Position numbers and translations under genes: made by a program
Shown: positions 25,052 to 32,871 of the stretch, piece by piece
How the letters are laid out: each line of letters begins with the position of its first letter
Position numbering within the stretch: the first letter of the stretch is position 1
Notes under the pieces: model-generated
What the model was told of the DNA's origin: nothing
Database searches by the model: none
The model's input: the letters and a program-made list of their open reading frames with translations, nothing else
Source: SHAN690 sp041391765
Lineage (GTDB): Bacteria > Bacteroidota > Bacteroidia > Flavobacteriales_G > Salibacteraceae
DNA: 64,000 nucleotides
Reading direction: 5' to 3'
Assembly (NCBI GenBank): GCA_041391765.1
Contig: JAWKNJ010000015.1
Location: 143,700 to 207,699, forward strand

Positions 25052-26107
25052 TCAATGTGACAGCTGCGCCAACACGTTGTCAATCATTTCGTTGAGTGCT
25101 TGAGCTTGTGGCGTGGTATCCTGCAAAACTGCCGGTCGGCCGGCATCCCCCGCTTCGCGAATGCTTTGCACCAAAGGAATTTGCCCTAATAACTTCACAT
25201 CCAACTCATCGGCAAGGTTCTTCGCGCCTTCTTTGCCAAAGATGTAGTAGCGATTTTCGGGCAGCTCTTCCGGAGTGAACCAGCTCATGTTCTCTACAAT
25301 GCCCAACACAGGAATTCGGATGTTGTCCAGCTTGAACATGCCTACTCCTTTGCGTGCATCCGCTAAAGCCACAGCCTGCGGTGTACTTACGATTACCACG
25401 CCATCCAACGGAATTTGCTGCACCAATTGCAAGTGAATATCACCAGTGCCCGGAGGCAGATCGATCAACATGAAATCCAACTCGCCCCAGTGCACATCCG
25501 TGAACATTTGAGACAGTGCCTTGCTGGCCATGGGTCCACGCCAAACGATGGCTTGGTTGGCTTCCGCGAAAAATCCAATGCTGAGCATCTTCACTCCATA
25601 GCTTTCTACAGGAACGATTTTGTTGTTCGCTCCCTCGCCTTCGACACCCGGTTTTTCATTGAACACGTCAAACATCAGGGGCATGGATGGACCATAAATG
25701 TCCGCATCTACCAGCCCGACTTTGTATCCGCGCTTCGCAAGTCCGGCAGCGAGGTTCGCACAGATCGTGCTCTTCCCTACTCCACCTTTTCCGGATGCGA
25801 CCGCAATGATTTTCTTCACATTAGGAAGTACTCTTCGCTGCTCCGGTGGTCGCTCGTTGCTTTTTGGCAAGGCATCCACTTCCGCCATGATAGCCACGTC
25901 CTCACCCAGAAATCTTCGCACCTGGTGAATGCAGGCCTCTTCTAATCGCTTGCGATAGTGCATTGCAGGATTTGAAGCCTTCACATGGAATGAAACGGTG
26001 TTTCCTTCCGCTTTCACATTACTCACTAGTCCAAGGGAAACGATGTCTTTCTTGAGCTCCGGTTCTATTACGTAGGAAAGGGCTTTTAAAACGTCTTCTG
26101 TTGTCAT
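25052..26107 (-). CDS. mrp: Mrp/NBP35-family Fe-S cluster carrier ATPase
   Basis: P-loop ATPase that delivers Fe-S clusters. An N-terminal MIP18/DUF59 domain (residues 1-about 85) is followed by the MinD-like domain with deviant Walker A SGKGGVGKST, LVDADIYGPS and DLPPGTGDI. The region where many Mrp proteins have CxxC here reads ENMSWFTPEELPENRYY, without cysteines, as in other Bacteroidota. Length 351. Both flanking gaps carry REP-like elements. Confidence 0.92.
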   Translation of the reverse strand: MTTEDVLKALSYVIEPELKKDIVSLGLVSNVKAEGNTVSFHVKASNPAMHYRKRLEEACIHQVRRFLGEDVAIMAEVDALPKSNERPPEQRRVLPNVKKIIAVASGKGGVGKSTICANLAAGLAKRGYKVGLVDADIYGPSMPLMFDVFNEKPGVEGEGANNKIVPVESYGVKMLSIGFFAEANQAIVWRGPMASKALSQMFTDVHWGELDFMLIDLPPGTGDIHLQLVQQIPLDGVVIVSTPQAVALADARKGVGMFKLDNIRIPVLGIVENMSWFTPEELPENRYYIFGKEGAKNLADELDVKLLGQIPLVQSIREAGDAGRPAVLQDTTPQAQALNEMIDNVLAQLSH

Positions 26108-26134
26108 TGTTTAGTTATCGAAATTGTCGCTTTT

Positions 26135-26178
26135 GTTCTCGATACAACATCCGCTTCGCGCATGTCACTCGAACTGAC
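26135..26178. repeat. REP-like imperfect palindrome, copy 2
   Basis: GTTCTCGATAC, an internal CCGCTTCGCG, then ACTCGAACTGAC. The ends match copy 1 (24949-24984) in inverted orientation. It fills about half of the gap between mrp and the thioesterase gene. Confidence 0.5.
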
Positions 26179-26193
26179 AGCGACTAAGTCATG

Positions 26194-26712
26194 CTAGGAT
26201 AGGTCTTCAAAAATGGCTTTCAGTTCTGTAGCGTCATTTGGTTTCATGCGACCAGCTAAGATCAGACTCAGTTGTCTTCTTCGCAATGCTCCGTCAAAAC
26301 GCTGTTTTTCCTCTTCGGTTTCAGGGATTAATTCGGGCACCTCGATGGTATTTCCGATTTGATCCACCGCCACAAATGTGAAGATGGCCTCATTGCACTT
26401 GTTCTTCTTACCCGTGCGATGGTCTTCCACCCAAACGTCAATAAACACCTCCATGCTGGAGCTAAATGCGCGGCTAACCTTTGCTTCAAGCGTCACAAAA
26501 TCACCCAGTTTGATAGGTTGATTAAAGGATATGTTATTGACCGATGCGGTCACTACTACCCGACCACAATGACGGTGAGCTGCCACCGCTGAAATCACAT
26601 CCATCCAATACATCAATCGACCGCCCATGAGGTTGCCTAAGGTGTTGGTATCATCAGGTAATACAATGTGTGTAGCCACCGCCATAGATTCGCTTGCCTT
26701 CTTCGCCTTCAT
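26194..26712 (-). CDS. Acyl-CoA thioesterase, hotdog fold (YciA type)
   Basis: Hydrolyses acyl-CoA. The hotdog core shows THIVLPDDTNTLGNLMGGRLM with the conserved Asn-x-x-Gly-Gly and Asp (WMD) positions, and NQPIKLGDFVTL. The start ATG 26712 is chosen, giving 172 residues: a longer frame to 26790 would overlap the divergent hemJ and cover the promoter box at 26734-26741. The C-terminal tail is charged. Confidence 0.85.
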   Translation of the reverse strand: MKAKKASESMAVATHIVLPDDTNTLGNLMGGRLMYWMDVISAVAAHRHCGRVVVTASVNNISFNQPIKLGDFVTLEAKVSRAFSSSMEVFIDVWVEDHRTGKKNKCNEAIFTFVAVDQIGNTIEVPELIPETEEEKQRFDGALRRRQLSLILAGRMKPNDATELKAIFEDLS

Positions 26713-26733
26713 TTCTTTCTGTTTTGCGAGCCG

Positions 26734-26741
26734 CAAAGGTA
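26734..26741 (-). promoter_or_regulatory. Promoter -7 box for the thioesterase gene
   Basis: Minus-strand TACCTTTG, a perfect TAnnTTTG box, 22 bases before the ATG. On the plus strand TACCTTCG at 26748-26755 could serve hemJ. No good -33 was found for either. Confidence 0.5.
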
Positions 26742-26760
26742 GAATCTTACCTTCGGGGCG

Positions 26761-27291
26761 ATGGATATTTTGTACATAAAAGCACTGCACGTCATCTTCG
26801 TGATTTCGTGGTTTGCGGGACTGCTTTACATCGTGCGATTATTCATTTACCACGCTGAGGCGGAAGTAAAACCTGACCCGATTCGACAGGCTCTTCGAAA
26901 CCAATTCAAGGTGATGCAATACCGACTGTGGAACATCATCACTTGGCCGGCAGCTATCTTGGCCACTGTCTTCGGAATCTGGCTCGTTGAAAAATTCAAT
27001 TATTGGTCGCAGCCTTGGATGATGGTGAAATTTGCACTCGTCATCTTGTTGTGGGTTTATCACATCATCACGCACCTTATTTACAGACGGATGCAGCAAG
27101 ATCGAGTGCGGTGGAATTCCACCCAACTTCGCGTGTGGAATGAAGTGGCTACGTTGTGGATGGTTTCCATTGTATTTGTTGTGATCCTGAAAGGAACGAT
27201 GAACTGGCTGTACGCTACATTTGGTTTCTTCGCCATTGGCATTCTTCTGATGCTAGGCATTCGGATCTACAAACGTCTTCGCAAGAGTTGA
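26761..27291 (+). CDS. hemJ: Protoporphyrinogen IX oxidase HemJ (UPF0093)
   Basis: Membrane enzyme of haem synthesis. Four to five transmembrane helices; the N-terminus LYIKALHVIFVISWFAGLLYI has the conserved His (residue 10) and the RLFIYH motif. The second conserved part is WMMVKFALVILLWVYH. Length 176 is normal. It is divergent from the thioesterase gene. hemB and a hemW-like gene are elsewhere in the window, not in an operon with it. Confidence 0.9.
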   Translation: MDILYIKALHVIFVISWFAGLLYIVRLFIYHAEAEVKPDPIRQALRNQFKVMQYRLWNIITWPAAILATVFGIWLVEKFNYWSQPWMMVKFALVILLWVYHIITHLIYRRMQQDRVRWNSTQLRVWNEVATLWMVSIVFVVILKGTMNWLYATFGFFAIGILLMLGIRIYKRLRKS

Positions 27292-27371
27292 CACACATTT
27301 TTCAGTCGTTCGCAACATATATGATACAATTACATTAAGTGTCGGTGTACATTTAGCCAAATTTTGAGGTT

Positions 27372-27824
27372 ATGGCCAGCATCGGTGAAGAAATAAAGCA
27401 GAAAACCTTCAGGAATGAGTATAGTAAATTGGCTATCAACTTACTGTATACCTGCAGCTGGCTGAACACTCAACAAAACAAGCTCTTCAAGCAATACGGT
27501 TTGACGCATCAGCAATACAACTGTCTTCGAATTCTTCGAGGTCAACATCCGGGAACGGCTTCCGTGAATCTACTTAAAGATCGAATGATTGACAAGATGA
27601 GCAATGTGAGTCGAATCATTGACAAGTTAAAAGCTAAGGACTTAGTAACGCGAAAACTCTGCAAACACGATCGCAGACAGGTCGATATAAAAATCACACA
27701 AAAAGGATTAGAGCTTCTTGCGATCATAGATACAAAGCTTCTGGAATGGGAAGGTGATCTGCACAATTTGAATGTAGAAGAAGCATCTACAGTCAATAAT
27801 CTACTTGACAAGCTGAGAGGTTAA
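27372..27824 (+). CDS. MarR-family transcriptional regulator
   Basis: 150 residues with a winged helix: recognition region LTHQQYNCLRIL, then MSNVSRIIDKLKAKDLVTRKLCKHDRRQVDIKITQKG (wing with Asp-x-Arg). Members repress genes in answer to small molecules. Target genes are unknown; the nearest neighbours are hemJ upstream and the sigma factor downstream. Confidence 0.88.
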   Translation: MASIGEEIKQKTFRNEYSKLAINLLYTCSWLNTQQNKLFKQYGLTHQQYNCLRILRGQHPGTASVNLLKDRMIDKMSNVSRIIDKLKAKDLVTRKLCKHDRRQVDIKITQKGLELLAIIDTKLLEWEGDLHNLNVEEASTVNNLLDKLRG

Positions 27825-27965
27825 CCTGAGCGTAACGGCTGGGTAATACGGTTTGGATTTATTCGCATTCGTTATGGACGAACAGCGAAGTTTTTTAGAT
27901 GAATGTTGGATTTTTCCAAATATTTCCTACTTTGACCATCCTTTTACTAACCTAACCTACCTGAA

Positions 27966-28826
27966 ATGCGCCAGCTTAAAATAACCAAGCAGCTTACTAA
28001 CCGCGACAGTAAGTCAATTGACAAATACCTCAGTGATGTTTCCAAGGAGGAAATGATCACGGCTGAGGAGGAAGTCAGACTTGCGGTTAGGATTAAGCGA
28101 GGCGATGAAGCCGCGCTTAATAAACTGGTCAGCGCCAACCTAAGATTCGTGATTTCTGTTGCCAAGCAATACCAAGGTCACGGACTCACGCTGGAGGATC
28201 TTATCGCAGAAGGAAATATCGGACTCATCATCGCGGCCAAGCGCTTCGATGAAACCAAGGGTTTTAAGTTCATTTCCTATGCGGTTTGGTGGATTCGCCA
28301 GAGCATCATGCAGGCGATCGCTGAAAACTCTCGCGTTGTTCGATTGCCCTTGAATAAAGTAAGTGCCATTCAAAAAGTGGCGCAAGCTTTTTCAAAACTC
28401 GAGCAGCAATACGAACGCGCTCCATCGAATGATGAAATTGGTGAGCTTTTAGAAGCCAATGCCGAAAGCGTTGGTGACTTATTCGTTTACGCCCAAAAGC
28501 AAGTATCGGTTGATGCCCCATTGATGGAAGGCGAGGACAATAGTCTGCTGAATGTGATGCCCAACAGCGACTCAAGTGTTCCAACTGACGAGCTGATTAA
28601 CGAGTCACTTCGATTGGACATTGAGCGCGTATTGGTTCACCTGAAAGATCGCGAAGCAGACGTTTTACGCCTTTCCTACGGACTGAACGGAATGCCTCCG
28701 ATGACATTGGAAGAAATCGCAAACAACCTCGGTTTGACTCGAGAGCGTATTCGTCAGATTCGTGAAAAAGGATTGAGAAACTTAAGAAAGAAGGCCAACA
28801 GCCATTTACTTAAGAACTACTTGTAA
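27966..28826 (+). CDS. rpoD: Primary sigma-70 factor (short Bacteroidota RpoD)
   Basis: 286 residues, with regions 1.2 to 4.2 and no region 1.1, as in Bacteroides sigma-ABfr. Region 2 shows ANLRFVISVAKQYQGHGL and EGNIGLIIAAKRFDETKGFKFISYAVWWIRQSI; region 4.2 shows TLEEIANNLGLTRERIRQIREKGLRNLR. This sigma reads the TAnnTTTG promoters seen in the window. The 3' end overlaps the convergent HU/SPOR gene by 10 bases, and its terminator lies inside that gene. Confidence 0.95.
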   Translation: MRQLKITKQLTNRDSKSIDKYLSDVSKEEMITAEEEVRLAVRIKRGDEAALNKLVSANLRFVISVAKQYQGHGLTLEDLIAEGNIGLIIAAKRFDETKGFKFISYAVWWIRQSIMQAIAENSRVVRLPLNKVSAIQKVAQAFSKLEQQYERAPSNDEIGELLEANAESVGDLFVYAQKQVSVDAPLMEGEDNSLLNVMPNSDSSVPTDELINESLRLDIERVLVHLKDREADVLRLSYGLNGMPPMTLEEIANNLGLTRERIRQIREKGLRNLRKKANSHLLKNYL

Positions 28827-29926
28827 AGTATCCAAGCATTTGGGATGTCATCCCGGAAAGAGGCCAGTGCTTGCTCGGCCTCTTTTTTTGTGGCATAACT
28901 AGCAACACTCACGCGGTTCAACGTGCCCTTCTTGTCGATGATAGCAGCATTTGAGCCACGCTTCAAGTATTTGGCAACCAACCTTTCGGCATTGGACATT
29001 TCACCAAAACATCCTCCAATCACGTGGAATGGCAATTCAGCAGAACCTGCTTGATCAGCTTTTTCCTCGATAGATGCGACAACCGTCTTGTCGCGTTCGG
29101 GACTATCATAGATGGTGTCAATGTCCACTATAGCCACTATTTCATCTTCTATGCTTTCCAAAGGCTCCACCGAAATAGAACCTGATCGAACTTGATACTC
29201 CGGACAAATTTTCTCCGAGAATGGATTCAGATCAGACGAATGAAATTGTGATCGATCCTTCAGTAGCGGTGTTCCGATGGCCAACCAAAGTGCGTATCCA
29301 ACAACTGATATTCCGACCAACGCTGCAGCAGCCGGCCAGTAAGCGATCTTACGCTTGGTCGTCTCAGGCTCTTTCTCTTCAGCTTGTACCTCAGGTTCGG
29401 GAGCTTTCTCAATCGGTATCACTTTTGGCTCCGGCTTGACAATCTTCACCTCAGGCTTCGGCTGCGCTTCCGCTTTAGGCTCGATCGCGCTCTTAACCAT
29501 TGGCTTGCGCTCAATGGGTTTACTGAAGAAGCTCTCCAAACCAAATCCTTCTCTAAATAAGTCAGCGTTCTTTAATTGCTCGAAACGAAATGTTCCATCC
29601 GCTAATTGAAACAAAACTCCAATCCTATCAAACTCGACCCTCTTCTTGCCCTTCAATTCTGACTTCAAGTACACCGCATAGTCCTTCACTTTGGCAAGTG
29701 CCTGAGCATATTGTTCGTTCTCCTTCTGAGCCACGTAAGCGGCCAGCAACCCATCGTTGTGAGTCAACAGTTTATTGAACGAAATCTTGCGATAAGGTGG
29801 GTCAAAACGATGGTTGACCTTGTTGATTTTTGCAGGTGCGTAGTTCGCTACAAAACCACCAAAATCAGGAACAATGACACAATCGTGTTCTTCCAATAAT
29901 GATGCTATGTGCTGGTCTAAATTCAC
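28817..29926 (-). CDS. HU-CCDC81-like and SPOR domain membrane protein
   Basis: 369 residues. Residues 1-about 130 form two HU-CCDC81-type domains (VIVPDFGGFVANY, then KRVEFDRIGVLFQ). A Pro/Glu/Lys-rich linker (about 140-192) leads to one transmembrane helix (about 195-217). The last about 72 residues are a SPOR domain (FHVIGGCFG to the end), which binds septal peptidoglycan. Thus the HU-like part is cytoplasmic and SPOR periplasmic. A role at the division site is inferred. The gene converges on and overlaps rpoD. Confidence 0.85.
   Translation of the reverse strand: MNLDQHIASLLEEHDCVIVPDFGGFVANYAPAKINKVNHRFDPPYRKISFNKLLTHNDGLLAAYVAQKENEQYAQALAKVKDYAVYLKSELKGKKRVEFDRIGVLFQLADGTFRFEQLKNADLFREGFGLESFFSKPIERKPMVKSAIEPKAEAQPKPEVKIVKPEPKVIPIEKAPEPEVQAEEKEPETTKRKIAYWPAAAALVGISVVGYALWLAIGTPLLKDRSQFHSSDLNPFSEKICPEYQVRSGSISVEPLESIEDEIVAIVDIDTIYDSPERDKTVVASIEEKADQAGSAELPFHVIGGCFGEMSNAERLVAKYLKRGSNAAIIDKKGTLNRVSVASYATKKEAEQALASFRDDIPNAWILYK
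28857..28889 (+). terminator. rpoD terminator embedded in the convergent HU/SPOR gene
   Basis: Nine-bp stem AAAGAGGCC/GGCCTCTTT (28857-28865 with 28877-28885), 11-base loop, and T run to 28889. It starts 31 bases after the rpoD stop and lies wholly in the SPOR-coding sequence of the opposite strand. Confidence 0.8.
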
Positions 29927-29966
29927 GCTTTGAAGCAGTGAACAAAGAAAACAAAAGGAGAGTTAA

Positions 29967-30707
29967 TTATGCCTTGTTGAGCAAATCAATTACCCGATTC
30001 AAGTCCTCAGGCACGTCAACAGAGATTCCATTGTGATCGCACAGCTCGACTCTAATAGAATATCCGTTGTCCAGCCAACGCAGCTGTTCCAGCGACTCGG
30101 CCTTTTCCAATGACGACTGAGGCAGCTTCGCAACCTCGGCCAACACCTCAGACCGAAAGGCATAAATGCCAACATGCTGCAAGTAGTTATAACTGGACAT
30201 CCAATCCTTCTCGCGGCCTTGTTGAAATGGAATACACTGCCTCGAGAAATAGAGTGCATTTCCCTGTTGATCTCGAATCACTTTAACCTTGCTGGAATCG
30301 AAGAGCAACTCCTCCGATTTGAACGTGGTTACTAACGTTGCAATTTGACAGTCAGCTGCTTCAAAGCATGAAGCGAGCATATCCAACTGGTCGGGATCAA
30401 GCAGAGGCTCATCGCCCTGAATGTTGATGACGACATCATAGTCCTCTCCAAGGTTTTTGTATGCCTCTAGACAGCGGTCAGTTCCGCTAGGATGCTCAGA
30501 CGAAGTCATCACCACATGCCCAAACTGCTCCACATGCTTGTAAATCCGTTCATCATCCGTGGCAACCACAACTTTTGAAAGCGCACTCGACTTTGATGCC
30601 CGTTCATACACGCGCTGAATCATGGATTTGCCTTGAATTTCAATCAACGGTTTGCCAGGAAATCGCGTTGAACCATAGCGCGCAGGAATGATGCCTAAAA
30701 CTTTCAT
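29967..30707 (-). CDS. kdsB: 3-deoxy-manno-octulosonate cytidylyltransferase
   Basis: Activates Kdo to CMP-Kdo for lipid A-core synthesis. N-terminus IIPARYGSTRFPGKPL and the block INIQGDEPLLDPDQL are characteristic. Length 246 is normal. A minus-strand TACTTTCG box at 30716-30723 lies just before the start. It is divergent from dprA. Confidence 0.95.
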   Translation of the reverse strand: MKVLGIIPARYGSTRFPGKPLIEIQGKSMIQRVYERASKSSALSKVVVATDDERIYKHVEQFGHVVMTSSEHPSGTDRCLEAYKNLGEDYDVVINIQGDEPLLDPDQLDMLASCFEAADCQIATLVTTFKSEELLFDSSKVKVIRDQQGNALYFSRQCIPFQQGREKDWMSSYNYLQHVGIYAFRSEVLAEVAKLPQSSLEKAESLEQLRWLDNGYSIRVELCDHNGISVDVPEDLNRVIDLLNKA

Positions 30708-30715
30708 TTGTGTAG

Positions 30716-30756
30716 CGAAAGTAATGATCGAACCACCGCCTCATGCATTACTTTCG
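30716..30756. promoter_or_regulatory. Divergent promoter boxes for kdsB and dprA
   Basis: TACTTTCG occurs on the minus strand at 30716-30723 and on the plus strand at 30749-30756, each a one-base variant of TAnnTTTG. The plus-strand box lies after the in-frame ATG at 30743, which favours ATG 30767 as dprA start. -33 elements are not clear. Confidence 0.45.
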
Positions 30757-30766
30757 TCAAGCTCAG

Positions 30767-31867
30767 ATGAACGAGGAACTTCTTTATCAGATCGCCTTAA
30801 AGAAATTGGACGGAATTGGCGCCACTCGCGCCAAAAAGCTGGTGTCCTATTGCGGTGGTGTTCGAGAGGTTTTTGAAGCCCCAAAAAAGAAATTACTTAC
30901 GGTTCCTGGGATTGGTCAGGCGCTTGTCAGCAAATTGAATCGTGAATCGGCCTTGGAACTCGCAGAGCCCGAACTCAAATTTATTGAGAAAAACAACGTC
31001 CGTCCGATTTTCTATTTGGATAAGGATTATCCAAAGCGACTGAAGCACTGCGAGGATAGTCCATTATTGCTATACATCTCGGGCAACATGAATTTGAATG
31101 TCCCGAAAGTGGTCAGTATCGTTGGCACCAGAAATGCCACCAGTTATGGCGCCAAAATCACAGAGCGATTGATAGATGGTTTAAAGGCACATGATGCTCT
31201 TGTAGTAAGCGGACTAGCGCTCGGAATTGACATTATCGCACATCGAGCTGCGGTTCAAGCTGGCCTGCAGACCGTTGGAGTTTTAGGTAATTCTCTAGAC
31301 AGAATCTATCCGCATCAAAACAAGGCGATTGCCGAAAAAATGAAGCCGAAAGGTGGATTGATTACAGAATTTGAAAGCGGTACCAAACCTGATCGAGAGA
31401 ATTTTCCACAGCGAAACCGTATCGTGGCGGGAATGGCTGACGTGACTATTGTGATTGAGTCCGCAGTGAAAGGCGGCTCCATGATCACCGCTCAACTCGC
31501 TACAGGATATAATCGCGATGTGATGGCAGTTCCCGGAGCGATCGATGCACCATGGAGCAGTGGCTGCAATCACCTCATCAAGACCAACAAGGCTCACATG
31601 ATCGAGGACATCGAAGACCTCGAATATTTGATGGGCTGGGAAAGAGAAGAAAAGGGTGAATCGCAGCCTCAAAAGCAACTGTTCGTAGAACTTAACGAAG
31701 AGGAACGCAAGGTTTACGAGCTGCTGAAAGAGATCAACAAAGAATCATTGGACAATATTAGTTTGAGCTCCGGTATGCCTGTCAGTAAGACATCTACCCT
31801 GCTGCTAGAGCTGGAATTTAAGGGCGTGGTAAAATCGCTTCCGGGAAAGGTTTACAGCTTGGTTTGA
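30767..31867 (+). CDS. dprA: DNA processing protein DprA
   Basis: Loads RecA on incoming single-stranded DNA in natural transformation. An N-terminal helix-hairpin-helix region (LDGIGATRAKKLV, VPGIGQALVSKL) precedes the Rossmann-like core: SIVGTRNATSYG, SGLALGIDIIAH, and ENFPQRNRIVAGMAD. A winged-helix domain closes the protein. ATG 30767 gives 366 residues; ATG 30743 would precede the promoter box. The 3' end overlaps hemB by 16 bases, tail to tail. Confidence 0.92.
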   Translation: MNEELLYQIALKKLDGIGATRAKKLVSYCGGVREVFEAPKKKLLTVPGIGQALVSKLNRESALELAEPELKFIEKNNVRPIFYLDKDYPKRLKHCEDSPLLLYISGNMNLNVPKVVSIVGTRNATSYGAKITERLIDGLKAHDALVVSGLALGIDIIAHRAAVQAGLQTVGVLGNSLDRIYPHQNKAIAEKMKPKGGLITEFESGTKPDRENFPQRNRIVAGMADVTIVIESAVKGGSMITAQLATGYNRDVMAVPGAIDAPWSSGCNHLIKTNKAHMIEDIEDLEYLMGWEREEKGESQPQKQLFVELNEEERKVYELLKEINKESLDNISLSSGMPVSKTSTLLLELEFKGVVKSLPGKVYSLV

Positions 31868-32829
31868 AGTTGTGCAAACTCCTTAGCAAAATAGGTCAGA
31901 ATCACATCCGCTCCTGCCCTTTTGATGCTCAGCAACATTTCCGGCATCGCTCGATTGTAATCAATCCAACCGTTTTGAGCGGCCGCCTTGAGCATGGCAT
32001 ATTCTCCGCTCACATTGTAGGCGGCAATCGGAATAGGATATTCCTCCTTCAGCATGTGGATTACATCTAAGTAACAAAGCGCAGGCTTCACCATGAGATA
32101 ATCTGCTCCTTCCAAATAGTCCAATTCGGCTTCCACCAACGCCTCTCGCTTGTTGGCGGGATCCATTTGGTAGGTTTTCTTATCCCCAAATTTGGGAGCC
32201 GAATCCAATGCATCACGGAACGGACCGTAGTAGGCACTGGCGTACTTAGCCGTGTAAGACATGATGCTGACATTGGTGAATCCATTACCATCCAATACAT
32301 CTCTTATGTATTCTACCCGTCCATCCATCATGTCTGACGGACCAATGATGTCAGCTCCCGCTTCGGCTTGAGCCAAGGACATTTTTCCAAGCACTTCCAA
32401 TGTCTCATCGTTGACGATCTCTCCCTTTTTTACAACGCCATCATGGCCATCACTGCTGTATGGATCCATCGCTACATCTGTCATGATCACGACTTCCGGA
32501 AAGCGTGACTTGATCTCTTGGATGTATTTCAAATAGAAGTTGTCTTTGGAATAGCTGTATGTAGCCATCGTATCTTTCAACGATTCGTCAACAGCTGGAA
32601 AGAGATCGAAACACATGACACCCATGTTCGCACATTCCTCCACCTCTTTCAGGAGATGATCCAATGATAATCTGAACTGACCTGGAAGCGACTTTACCTC
32701 CGACTTGTGGTTTTGACCGTCCACCACAAAAAGCGGATAGATCAAATTATCTACGCTCACATTTGTTTCGCGCGCTTGCGATCGAATGACTTCGTTTTTG
32801 CGATTTCTTCTCGGTCTGCGTAGCATCAT
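31852..32829 (-). CDS. hemB: Porphobilinogen synthase (delta-aminolevulinate dehydratase)
   Basis: Condenses two 5-aminolevulinates to porphobilinogen. Schiff-base lysine in LMVKPALCYLD. The metal region reads DVAMDPYSSDGHDG, Asp-rich and without the three cysteines of zinc enzymes, so a magnesium-type enzyme is inferred. Length 325 is normal. Tail-to-tail overlap with dprA. Confidence 0.95.
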   Translation of the reverse strand: MMLRRPRRNRKNEVIRSQARETNVSVDNLIYPLFVVDGQNHKSEVKSLPGQFRLSLDHLLKEVEECANMGVMCFDLFPAVDESLKDTMATYSYSKDNFYLKYIQEIKSRFPEVVIMTDVAMDPYSSDGHDGVVKKGEIVNDETLEVLGKMSLAQAEAGADIIGPSDMMDGRVEYIRDVLDGNGFTNVSIMSYTAKYASAYYGPFRDALDSAPKFGDKKTYQMDPANKREALVEAELDYLEGADYLMVKPALCYLDVIHMLKEEYPIPIAAYNVSGEYAMLKAAAQNGWIDYNRAMPEMLLSIKRAGADVILTYFAKEFAQLQTKL

Positions 32830-32845
32830 GTCAATTCTATCTTTG
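32815..32845 (+). promoter_or_regulatory. Candidate promoter for lgt
   Basis: TATCTTTG at 32838-32845 is a perfect TAnnTTTG box, with TCTG at 32815-32818 exactly 19 bases before it. The start codon follows at 32872. Confidence 0.5.
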
Positions 32846-32871
32846 CCCGCGAAGGTATCAATGCCACTTAC

